Assembly: GCF_040712075.1 (NCBI RefSeq) | Contig: NZ_JBFCVL010000003.1 | Coordinates: 1 to 64,000 of the forward strand | DNA from: Fodinicurvata sp. EGI_FJ10296 | GTDB lineage: Bacteria; Pseudomonadota; Alphaproteobacteria; DSM-16000; Inquilinaceae | Reading direction: 5' to 3' | DNA length: 64,000 nt | Part shown: positions 17,088 to 24,938 of the stretch, piece after piece | Layout: each line of letters starts with the position of its first letter | How positions within the stretch are numbered: the stretch's first letter is position 1 | Made by a program: the position numbers and the translations under genes | Notes under the pieces: generated by a model | What the model was told of the DNA's origin: nothing | The model's database searches: none | What the model saw: only the letters and a program-made list of their open reading frames with translations

Positions 17088-18092
17088 TCAGCGGCTGCGC
17101 AGTTCCTCGATGCTCGCCTGGAGACGTTCGAAGTTCTCCGGCCCCCAGCGTTCGGCCATGGACGCATAGGCATCGGTCATGGCGTCGGCGAAGGCCGCGC
17201 GGTCAGGGTCGCGGATCACGGTCGTACCACCGGCTTCCTCGATTTCCTGAAGCATTTCTTCTTCGTGGCGCTGCTGAATGGCCGTATTGATGGCCGAGTA
17301 TTTCTGCGCCTCTTCGAGAAGAATTCTCTGGTGTTCCGTGGAGAGCGACTCGAACTGGCTCTGGTTCATCAGGATCATGTTGTTCTGCAGCATGTGCTGC
17401 GACATGACGAGATAATCCTGCACCTCGTAGAATCGCCGGTTATAGATCGTCGGGATCGGATTTTCCTGCCCGTCCACGACGCCCTGCTGCAACGCGGAAT
17501 AGACGTCGGAGAAGGCGATCGGCGTCGGCGATGCGCCGAAAGCTTCGACCATGGCAACCCAGACCGCCTGTTCCGGCACCCGAACGCTCAAACCTTCCAT
17601 ATCGGCGGGGCTGCGGACTTCGGTATCGCTGAAGGTGAAATTGCGCCAGCCCCAGTACCAGATCTTGCTCAGGGGAATCAGATCGTGCTCGTCGGCCAGT
17701 TCATCGAAGGCCGGCTGCATCGCGTCGCCCAGAATGGTCGCCTGTGCTTCTTCCCAGCTATCCCAAAGGAATGGCGCGCTGGGCATTTCCAGCGACGGCA
17801 CCAGCAAGCTCGCCGACGGCATCGATGGCGCGGTGATGTCAACGCCGCCGGCCTTGGCCTGTTCCACCAACTCGTTTTCGTTGCCGAGTTGTTCGTTCGG
17901 AAAGATCTGGATGGTCAGTTCGCCATCGGTGCGTTCCGCCACACTGTCCGCAAAGTCCTGGAAAAGCTGGGCGGCGATTTCGCCTTCGCCGTTGGCGTGT
18001 CCGAAACGGAGTTGGGTCTGGGCGTCGGCCTGGTGCGACAGCGACAAAAGGGCCACCGCGGCGACCGCGGAAACGGCAGTAAGCCTGTACAT
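17088..18092 (-). CDS. TRAP transporter substrate-binding protein (DctP family)
   Basis: A 334-residue periplasmic protein with a Sec signal peptide (residues 1-24, ending AQA-like near SHQADA). The DctP fold is indicated by LRFGHANGEGEIAAQLFQDF, a carboxylate-binding Arg candidate in the stretch LSVRVPEQ, and the ALQQGVVDGQENPIPT motif near residue 205. First gene of the TRAP/enolase/GntR operon. The ligand is likely an organic or sugar acid given the conserved Arg and the downstream enolase-family enzyme. Confidence 0.93.
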   Translation of the reverse strand: MYRLTAVSAVAAVALLSLSHQADAQTQLRFGHANGEGEIAAQLFQDFADSVAERTDGELTIQIFPNEQLGNENELVEQAKAGGVDITAPSMPSASLLVPSLEMPSAPFLWDSWEEAQATILGDAMQPAFDELADEHDLIPLSKIWYWGWRNFTFSDTEVRSPADMEGLSVRVPEQAVWVAMVEAFGASPTPIAFSDVYSALQQGVVDGQENPIPTIYNRRFYEVQDYLVMSQHMLQNNMILMNQSQFESLSTEHQRILLEEAQKYSAINTAIQQRHEEEMLQEIEEAGGTTVIRDPDRAAFADAMTDAYASMAERWGPENFERLQASIEELRSR

Positions 18093-18152
18093 CCTGGGTT
18101 CTCCCTATAATCCGTACGCTTTTTCATGCGATGAAACGGTCATTTTTGATCA

Positions 18153-18162
18153 GCGTATACGC
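18153..18162. promoter_or_regulatory. candidate GntR operator upstream of the TRAP operon
   Basis: GCGTATACGC is a perfect 10-bp palindrome centred on GTATAC, about 60 bases before the dctP start. FCD-type GntR proteins commonly bind palindromes with a GTATAC-like core. It is the obvious candidate site for the regulator encoded at 12986-14047. The remainder of 18093-18302 holds no gene. Confidence 0.45.
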
Positions 18163-18302
18163 AGTACATTCGCGGCGTCAACCAGACATCAGTATGCGAC
18201 TTCGAGCTTCGACCGGCCATTATTGTCTGCGCGGGAACACGACAACGCCTGACGCAGTTGCATCAACGGCAGTGAAATGGACCATTCTGACGGGAGGATC
18301 GG

Positions 18303-18719
18303 ATGAGACGAAACGTCATAAGCATGCCATTCCTGTTGGGCACGGCAGCAGCGATGCCGGTTCTGGCGCAAGAGAGACGGGATGCGGTGGTCGAAGGGAC
18401 CATGCCGTTCACTCAGGATGTCCTGATCGAAGGGCTGGAGGGACCGTGGGAAGTCACCTGGGGGACGGACGCAACTCCGGCCGCATGAAGATCGGCCCGG
18501 ACGGCAAGCTGTACTAAACGATCGGCGACCGAAGGCGAGACCGTGGCGAATCTGGCGGCCTACGGCCATACTATGCCGCCCAGTGCACCAGACTCCCTGG
18601 CCGACCAGGCCTATCGCAAAATCGTCGCCTATATCCTCCGGGTGCACGGACATGAAGCCGGAGACGAGGAATTTCCGGCCGATGACGAGGCACTGCAACG
18701 GATGACCATCGGAGGTTAG
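18303..18719 (+). pseudogene. remnant of a PQQ sugar/sorbosone dehydrogenase-cytochrome c gene
   Basis: 18303-18488 encodes a signal peptide and the start of a glucose/sorbosone dehydrogenase (DVLIEGLEGPWEVTWG). In another frame, 18480-18520 reads GRMKIGPDGKLY, a stop, then TIGD, a motif that is normally well over 100 residues further on. In a third stretch, 18540-18719 reads the end of a cytochrome c domain: LAAYGHTMPPSAPDSLAD, then IVAYILRVHG and ending MTIGG. So the gene has lost its middle by deletions, has a nonsense codon and frameshifts. It is next to, but not obviously part of, the thiolase operon. Confidence 0.8.
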
Positions 18720-18728
18720 CAGTGAGTG

Positions 18729-19907
18729 TCAGACCGCGTCGGCATCGCCCAATATGATGGTTGATTGCGCCGACAGCACCCCGCCATTGCCGTGGCAAAG
18801 GGCAGTGTGCAGGTCATCGACCTGCCGCTCGCCCGCCTCGCCGCGCAGCTGCCGCACTGCTTCGACCACGAGAAACAGCCCGTACATGCCGGGATGACAG
18901 AACGAGAGGCCGCCACCATTGGTGTTCACCGGCAACCGACCGCCGGGTCCGATGGCGCCGCCGGCGACGAAACTGCCGCCCTCGCCCTTGGCACAGAACC
19001 CCAGATCCTCCAGAAACAGGATCGTGTTAATGGTAAAGGCGTCATAAAGCATCGCCAGCCCGATCTCGCCGGGCTTGAGCCCCGCGCTTTCATAGGCCAG
19101 GGCGCCGGAGTCGCGGGCAGCAGTTTCCGTCAGATCCGGCATGGCACTGATGTTGCGGTGCCGGGACGCCGTTCCGCCGCCAAGCACGGGAACCGGCCGG
19201 GCGGTCAGATCACGCGCTTCGTCCGTTCGGGTCATGACGATGGCGGCGGCGCCGTCGGTCACCAGGCAACAGTCGAGCACGGTCAGCGGGTCCGCGACCA
19301 TTCGGGCCCCGATCACCGCATCAAGCGTCAGAGGCGTGCGCATGAAGGCCTCGGGATTGAGCCCGGCCCAGCCCCGCGCCGCAACCGCGACCTCGGCCAA
19401 TTGCTCCCGCGTCGTGCCGAATTCGGCCATATGGCGGTTGGCGGCAAGCGCATAGGCGGTAATCGGATAGCGGGGCTTATAGGGCGCCTCGCGCCGGTGC
19501 GATGCCGATGGCGAAACCAGTTTGCCCGACGCTGTGCGCTGGTTGCTGCCATAGGCAATCAGGGCAACCCGGCACCGCCCCTCGGCCAGAGCCCGGGCGG
19601 CTTCGGCGACATAGTGAACGAAAGACGCCCCGCCCATCGGCGTCGCCTCGGACACGACGGGCCGGATGCCCATATATTCCGCGACCGAAAGCGACGGCAT
19701 CGCATGCACGGCCGTCGTCGCGAACAGCCCGTCGACATCGCGCACGCTCAGTCCGGCCTGTGAGAGTGCCGACTGTGAGGCCCTCACCAGCAGTTCCATC
19801 TCGGTGAAGCCGGGGGCCTCGCCCAGCCCGGCCATGCCGGCGCCGACGATCGACGCGGCGCCGCGAGGCACCGGTCGGCCGGTTGCGTATTCGAGGCGCT
19901 CAGACAT
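18729..19907 (-). CDS. SCP-x type thiolase-like protein lacking the nucleophilic Cys
   Basis: A 392-residue thiolase-fold protein. Typical SCP-x/lipid-transfer features: MLYDAFTINTILFLEDLGF near residue 290 and NTNGGGLSFCHPGMYG near 335. Where thiolases have the acylated Cys in C-x-S-G, it has GGASF near residue 93, so normal thiolysis is unlikely. The same loss is known in Ltp2-type aldolases of sterol side-chain breakdown, which act with a DUF35 partner; the DUF35 gene here overlaps by 8 bases. A retro-aldol role on an acyl-CoA is inferred. Confidence 0.85.
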   Translation of the reverse strand: MSERLEYATGRPVPRGAASIVGAGMAGLGEAPGFTEMELLVRASQSALSQAGLSVRDVDGLFATTAVHAMPSLSVAEYMGIRPVVSEATPMGGASFVHYVAEAARALAEGRCRVALIAYGSNQRTASGKLVSPSASHRREAPYKPRYPITAYALAANRHMAEFGTTREQLAEVAVAARGWAGLNPEAFMRTPLTLDAVIGARMVADPLTVLDCCLVTDGAAAIVMTRTDEARDLTARPVPVLGGGTASRHRNISAMPDLTETAARDSGALAYESAGLKPGEIGLAMLYDAFTINTILFLEDLGFCAKGEGGSFVAGGAIGPGGRLPVNTNGGGLSFCHPGMYGLFLVVEAVRQLRGEAGERQVDDLHTALCHGNGGVLSAQSTIILGDADAV

Positions 19908-20325
19908 TGGTGGGGTCCCCCGTCCCTGGTTCGCCGCCTGGCCGGAATACGACCTGTGGACTGCCGTCCAGATCCTGAACGCTGGCCATGACGGACATGC
20001 CGACCGCGACCCCGTCGGGCGCGACGCCGACGACCGTACTCATCATGCGCGGCCCCTCCTTCAGATCGACGAGGCAGACATTGTACGCGCCGCCCTTGTC
20101 GTCAGGTCGCCGCATCACGGTCGTGGCATACACGGTCCCCAGGCCACTGGGGGCAACCCAGGCCAGGTCGCTCGCGCCGCAATGCGGACAGATGATCCGG
20201 GGATAAAAAATGTGGGCACCGCATGGGGCGCATCGCTGGATACGGAACAGGCCGTCGCCAAGAAAGTGGTCGAATGCGGCTTCCGGCCCCCTTTCGGCAG
20301 CAGGTGGCGGTTGAGTGTCGGTCAT
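19900..20325 (-). CDS. Zn-ribbon/OB-fold DUF35 protein
   Basis: A 141-residue protein with a rubredoxin-like zinc ribbon at about residues 29-50 (Cys pairs in CAPCG and CPHCG) and an OB-fold after it, the DUF35 acyl-CoA-associated architecture. These proteins form complexes with SCP-x thiolase-like enzymes and help bind acyl-CoA. The stop overlaps the start of the thiolase-like gene by 8 bases. Start set at MTDTQPPP; ATG at 20346 is seven residues upstream. Confidence 0.85.
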   Translation of the reverse strand: MTDTQPPPAAERGPEAAFDHFLGDGLFRIQRCAPCGAHIFYPRIICPHCGASDLAWVAPSGLGTVYATTVMRRPDDKGGAYNVCLVDLKEGPRMMSTVVGVAPDGVAVGMSVMASVQDLDGSPQVVFRPGGEPGTGDPTNV

Positions 20326-20408
20326 GGAACTGTAAAACCCATGCAATTAGCAGGTGCAGGTCGACATGTTCGGCATCTCCGAGCGGGCGTCGTTGAAGGC
20401 CGATTCAT

Positions 20409-20425
20409 TATAATGTACAGTCATT
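20409..20425 (+). promoter_or_regulatory. TATAAT box with overlapping inverted repeat, upstream of GntR/HutC gene
   Basis: TATAAT at 20409-20414 is a perfect -10 box, and AATG (20412-20415) is the inverse of CATT (20422-20425). No convincing -35 lies 16-18 bases upstream. It is in the divergent space between the DUF35 gene and the GntR gene, where an autoregulatory operator would be expected. Confidence 0.4.
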
Positions 20426-20465
20426 CGAACAAGGAGACCAGACCGGGGCTGTGTCGGGGCAGAGC

Positions 20466-21269
20466 ATGAAGAACGATAACCAGAACCTATCCGACGATCT
20501 GCGCCTTTCAGGCAATCAGCCGCGATATCTGCGCATCGCGCAGGCGCTCGTCGCGGATATCGCAGACGGGCGCTACCCGATCGGCAGTCTGCTGCCTACG
20601 GAGGCCGAGCTCTGCGCCCAATATGGCGTCAGCCGGTCGACCATCCGCGAGGCAATCCGCCGGATGCAGCAACTGGGTCTGGTATCGCGGGCGCAAGGCA
20701 TCGGCACCCGCGTCGAAGCGCGCTATTCCAAGTCCAGCTACATCATGTCCACGCAATCGGTGGATCAGGTGATGCAGTATGCGTCGGAAACGCAGCTTCA
20801 TCTCCACACGGTCGAGGACGTCATTGCCGACGACGATCTCAGCCGGTTGATCGGCGGCGAAACCGGCCGGCGCTGGATTCTGTTCGCCGGCGCCCGCAGC
20901 GTGCCCGGCGATCCTGGCCCCGGAGATCCGGGCGGCCCGTTCTGCTGGACAAACGCCTATATTGCCGCCCGCTATGCCGATCTGCGCGGACAGGTCAAGC
21001 TCGGCGACGCGCCAATCACCACGCCGATCTATCAGCAGCTCTGCGACCGGTTCGGCGAGCAGGTGGGCGAAGTCCGCCAGACGGTCAAGGCGGTGGCGAT
21101 CTCCGAGTTGTATGCCCAACGCCTGCAGGTCGAACCGGGTTCGCCGGGGCTGCACATTGTCCGGCAGTATCTGAACCTTGCTTCGGAATTCCTGGAAGTC
21201 TCGGTGAACATCTATCCCGCCGGCCGCTTCGAATATTCCATGCGTCTGCGCCTGGGCACGGTCGGCTGA
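20466..21269 (+). CDS. GntR/HutC family transcriptional regulator (UTRA domain)
   Basis: A 267-residue regulator: winged HTH at residues 20-85 (YPIGSLLPTEAELCAQYGVS then RSTIREAIRRMQQLG) and a UTRA ligand domain at about 100-260. Start at ATG 20466; GTG at 20451 is five codons upstream and has AGGAG 12-15 bases further. Divergent from the DUF35/thiolase pair, it is the probable regulator of that pair and perhaps of the membrane protein just downstream. Confidence 0.9.
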   Translation: MKNDNQNLSDDLRLSGNQPRYLRIAQALVADIADGRYPIGSLLPTEAELCAQYGVSRSTIREAIRRMQQLGLVSRAQGIGTRVEARYSKSSYIMSTQSVDQVMQYASETQLHLHTVEDVIADDDLSRLIGGETGRRWILFAGARSVPGDPGPGDPGGPFCWTNAYIAARYADLRGQVKLGDAPITTPIYQQLCDRFGEQVGEVRQTVKAVAISELYAQRLQVEPGSPGLHIVRQYLNLASEFLEVSVNIYPAGRFEYSMRLRLGTVG

Positions 21270-21282
21270 GCCGACGGACCCG

Positions 21283-22788
21283 TTGCTCGCGCCCACATCC
21301 ATATCGCCGGACCACACAGCCCGGACTCCCGGGGGCGACGCTCTTTTGGCCCTGATCCTCTTTGTCCTGATGGCGTCGGTCCTGGTCGACATCGCAGCGC
21401 CCCGTGTCGGCATGGATCGCGTGGCGGCCATTGCGCTACTGGTCTTTCTGCCCTGCGCCTGGCGGCAATACGGCATAAAGGAAGTGGGCATCGCCACGGC
21501 CGCGGCGGCGAGCGCCGTCATCCTTCTGGCCAGCAGTCCGCCAGCCGATGCCGTTGGCACCATTCTGGCGGCACTTGCCAACGGCGCCCGGCTGGTCGCC
21601 CTGATCCTCTGCCTGACCTTTCTGCGCAACGCTGCGGCGGCTTCGCCGCTGGTTGCCCGAACCGGCCGCTATCTGGCCCGCCAACCGCCCGGACGGCGCT
21701 ATCTGGCCCTGTCCGCGGGTGGACACCTGTTCGGCCTGATGCTGAATTTCGGCGTCATAAACCTGCTGGGACCGGTCGTGCGGGAAAGCGGGCGCACAAC
21801 CGCTGACGCGACCGCCGAGGACCGGCGTCGGGCGCTGATCAGGCGCCGGCGGATGATGGTCGCGCTGATCCGGGGTTTCTCGTTGGTCATGGTCTGGTCG
21901 CCGGCCAGCGTCGCCCAGGCGGTGCTGATTACATCCGTCGCGGGGCTGGCATGGATCGACCTCGTGCCCTACACGCTGACCTGGGTCGCCGTCGTGTGGG
22001 CACTGGGATGGCTCCAGGACCGTATCGCCTGGCACCGCGCCCGTCAGCGTCCGTCAGGAACAGTGCCCGGCACGCGACCGTTCGGTGAATTCCATGGCGA
22101 GGCGGACGCCGGTCAATGGCGCGACCTCGCCGGGCTATGCGCGATAACCGCCGGCATGCTCGGTTGCGTCGTTCTGCTGAATGCCGCCGCAGGATTGAGC
22201 CTGTTGCAGTCGGTCATGACCGCCGCACCGATTTTCGCTGTCATCTGGCTGGGGATCCAGCCGCAGCGGGCGACTCTTGCCAGCCGGTCAATCGAAACCT
22301 GGCAAACCCTACGGAACACCGTGCGGCACGACCTCCCCGCCCAGGGCCGCGAGGTCGCCCTGCTCGGCAGTGCAGGTTTCATCGGCGTGGCACTGCCGGC
22401 ACTGATTCCCAGCGATGTTCTGGTCGGCATCGTCGATCCGGCCGTGATCGCACAGCCGGTTGCCGGCGTTGTCATGATGGCCGCCGTCATCATCGGAGGG
22501 ACTGCCGGGATCAGTCCTCTGATCATGGTTCCGATTCTGGGCGGCCTGCTGACCTCGCTGCCAGTCGGCACCGTCGATCCGGTATTTGCCGGTCTCGCCA
22601 TTTCCGCCGGATGGGGCCTGTGCAACGGATCCACGCCGTTTGCGGCCTCGGCCGTTCTGGCTGGTCGGTTCGTCGACAGCGGCCCGGAAAGGGTGGTCTG
22701 GCGCTGGAACGGCGCGTTCACCGTTCTCGCGATGGCTGTCTGCGCACTTTTCCTGTTCGCGATCTCGCCGCTGTTACCGCCGGGATGA
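21283..22788 (+). CDS. polytopic membrane protein of unknown family, transporter-like
   Basis: 501 residues with roughly 12-14 hydrophobic segments. Two-fold layout is suggested by a long central polar loop (residues 240-275) between two hydrophobic halves. The segment NGSTPFAASAVLAGR near residue 448 resembles the Ser/Asn-containing re-entrant loops of ion-transporter-superfamily carriers, but I do not recognise the family. It follows the GntR gene by 13 bases, so probably one transcript. Start TTG at 21283 has no clear ribosome-binding site and is uncertain. Confidence 0.65.
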   Translation: MLAPTSISPDHTARTPGGDALLALILFVLMASVLVDIAAPRVGMDRVAAIALLVFLPCAWRQYGIKEVGIATAAAASAVILLASSPPADAVGTILAALANGARLVALILCLTFLRNAAAASPLVARTGRYLARQPPGRRYLALSAGGHLFGLMLNFGVINLLGPVVRESGRTTADATAEDRRRALIRRRRMMVALIRGFSLVMVWSPASVAQAVLITSVAGLAWIDLVPYTLTWVAVVWALGWLQDRIAWHRARQRPSGTVPGTRPFGEFHGEADAGQWRDLAGLCAITAGMLGCVVLLNAAAGLSLLQSVMTAAPIFAVIWLGIQPQRATLASRSIETWQTLRNTVRHDLPAQGREVALLGSAGFIGVALPALIPSDVLVGIVDPAVIAQPVAGVVMMAAVIIGGTAGISPLIMVPILGGLLTSLPVGTVDPVFAGLAISAGWGLCNGSTPFAASAVLAGRFVDSGPERVVWRWNGAFTVLAMAVCALFLFAISPLLPPG

Positions 22789-22802
22789 GCGATGGCGGCA
22801 CC

Positions 22803-23408
22803 TTAAAGGAAGACCGAGGTGACCAGCAGATAGAGCGCGACCGCCGTTGCCGCATAACCGACGATTACAAGAGCCCCGTCTCTGGCGACGAGACCAAGGG
22901 CAAACGCCGTGATCGCGGCCGCAGGCACAAAGGCGGCCATGGGGACGACTTCCAGAAACGGCAGCGTCAGCGCCAGCACCGCGCAGGCAGCGGCAATGAC
23001 GTATGCACCCCGATCATCCGTCAGAGAGACCAGCCGCGGCCGCAGCAGCTTGTCCACACCGCCCGCCACCGGCCGGGCCTTTTCGGCCACTGTTTTCAGC
23101 CGATCCGCGCCGACCGACCGCTGCGTCACGAACGCCGGCAGCCAGAAGCTGCGACGTCCGACCAGCAACTGACCGGCCGTCACCAGCACGACCAGACCAA
23201 ACAACGTCGGCACGCCGGGAATTCCGCCAACCGGCGTCAAGGCGATCAGTCCCAGGATCAGCAGCAGGGGCCCGAACGATCGGCGCCCCACCTTGTCCTG
23301 GATTTGACCCACGGACACCGCGCCTCCAGCCCCCGCCCTTTCGGACATCTCGATAAGTTCGGCGGCGACGTCTTTGAGGTTATGCGGCGTTCCATCCTGA
23401 TCCGGCAT
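22803..23408 (-). CDS. exopolysaccharide synthesis protein ExoD family
   Basis: A 201-residue membrane protein of the ExoD family (about four to five segments after a cytoplasmic helical N-terminus). GGAVSVGQIQDKVGRRSFGP at residues 28-47 and the LALTPVGGIPGVPT-like loop are typical. ExoD affects exopolysaccharide production and alkaline tolerance in rhizobia; the biochemical role is unknown. Start at 23408 is preceded by AGGAAG at good spacing. Convergent with the membrane protein gene. Confidence 0.88.
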   Translation of the reverse strand: MPDQDGTPHNLKDVAAELIEMSERAGAGGAVSVGQIQDKVGRRSFGPLLLILGLIALTPVGGIPGVPTLFGLVVLVTAGQLLVGRRSFWLPAFVTQRSVGADRLKTVAEKARPVAGGVDKLLRPRLVSLTDDRGAYVIAAACAVLALTLPFLEVVPMAAFVPAAAITAFALGLVARDGALVIVGYAATAVALYLLVTSVFL

Positions 23409-23549
23409 TGAAGATCTTCCTGTTGCATCCATCGACCGTCCACCAACACGCGGGCGGCGCTTTGAGTTCTCACAAAACGGAGACTCTCGTCGGTGTGACG
23501 CGCTGGAAATCGGTCAGCTGCGTACGACAATGGACGTCATGGGGATGCG

Positions 23550-23625
<76 letters not shown>

Positions 23626-23768
23626 ACGCAGGGAAGTCACGGTGTTATAATGACGCTCGAAATCCGACGCAAGCGGATTCTGGGCATCGGATCATCCCCG
23701 GGGCGCCCCGGTTCGTACGAGTCGCCGTTGCATCGCACCGGTTGCCCGGATTTTCCGGCAGATTGGCG

Positions 23769-24938
23769 TCAGAGCTGGGCGCTCGGGGCTCGGCGGGATA
23801 TCCGCGTATCGCGATGAATATAAACGCTCATGATCAACCCCAGACTGAACATGATCGTCATCATGACGGTCCCGCCATACGAAACCAGCGGCAGCGGAAC
23901 CCCGACCACCGGGATCAGCCCCATCACCATGGCCGTGTTGATGAACACATAGAAATAGAGATTGGCCGTCAGCCCCAGCGCCAGGATCCGGCCGAAATGA
24001 TTTCGGCAGCGAAGGGCGATGACGACCCCGTAGGCAACGAGAAGCAGGAAAAGCAGGATCAGACCGACACCGCCGATCAATCCGAATTCCTCGGCCAGCA
24101 TCGTAAATATGAAATCGGTCTGCATCTCGGGCAGAAAATTCAGATGGCTCTGCGTTCCCTGCAGAAAGCCTTTGCCGAAAAGGCCGCCCGAGCCGAGGGC
24201 AATCTTGCTTTGCAGAATGTGATAGCCGGTCCCAAGCGGATCGGATTCCGGGTTGATGAAAGTGAGCACCCGGGCCTTCTGGTAGTCTCTGAGAAATTGC
24301 CAGGCAATCGGCACGGCGGCCAGGCCGAGAGCCAGTACCAGCGCGAATTTCCACCACCTGACGCCGACGACGAAGAAAATCGCGGCGCCGACGAACAACA
24401 GCATTACTGCCGTTCCGAGGTCCGGCTGGCTCATCACGAGGGCGACGGGCGCGACGATGAGTATGATCGGCAATATCAGCGTGCGGACCCGATACACATC
24501 ATCGAGGGTTGGAACGTGAAAGTACCGCGCCAGTGCCAGCACCAGCGCGATCTTCATCAGTTCCGACGGCTGAAGATTGAAGAAGCCGAGATTGATCCAG
24601 CGCTGGGCCCCCATTCCCACTTGTCCGATGACCTCCACCGCGATCAGGAGACCGAAAGTAATAAAGTAGAATGGATAGGCGATCCGGAGCCAGATCCGAA
24701 GGTCGACCAGCGCGACACCGATCATGATCGCGAACCCGACGGCGAACCGGGCAATGTGACGCGACGCCCAGGGCTCCATGCTTCCATTGGCAGCGGAATA
24801 GAGCATCGCGACGCCGACACCGGCAAGAGCAACCACAAGCAGAATGAGCCCGCCCGGCAGTTGAAGGATTTTCTCCCCCAGAGACTGCCCCTGATCGTCC
24901 GCGTCGATTCCGCTGCCACGATAGTATGCCGTTGACAT
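23769..24938 (-). CDS. rod shape-determining peptidoglycan polymerase RodA
   Basis: A 389-residue SEDS-family glycosyltransferase with about ten membrane segments, polymerising lipid II glycan strands for cell elongation with PBP2. The conserved periplasmic loop residues are seen around EEFGLIGG, and the C-terminus has NTAMVMGLIPVVGVPLPLVSYGG-type sequence (residues 340-362). Start ATG overlaps the mrdA stop by one base (TGATG). Last gene of the mreBCD-mrdA-rodA cluster. Confidence 0.97.
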   Translation of the reverse strand: MSTAYYRGSGIDADDQGQSLGEKILQLPGGLILLVVALAGVGVAMLYSAANGSMEPWASRHIARFAVGFAIMIGVALVDLRIWLRIAYPFYFITFGLLIAVEVIGQVGMGAQRWINLGFFNLQPSELMKIALVLALARYFHVPTLDDVYRVRTLILPIILIVAPVALVMSQPDLGTAVMLLFVGAAIFFVVGVRWWKFALVLALGLAAVPIAWQFLRDYQKARVLTFINPESDPLGTGYHILQSKIALGSGGLFGKGFLQGTQSHLNFLPEMQTDFIFTMLAEEFGLIGGVGLILLFLLLVAYGVVIALRCRNHFGRILALGLTANLYFYVFINTAMVMGLIPVVGVPLPLVSYGGTVMMTIMFSLGLIMSVYIHRDTRISRRAPSAQL

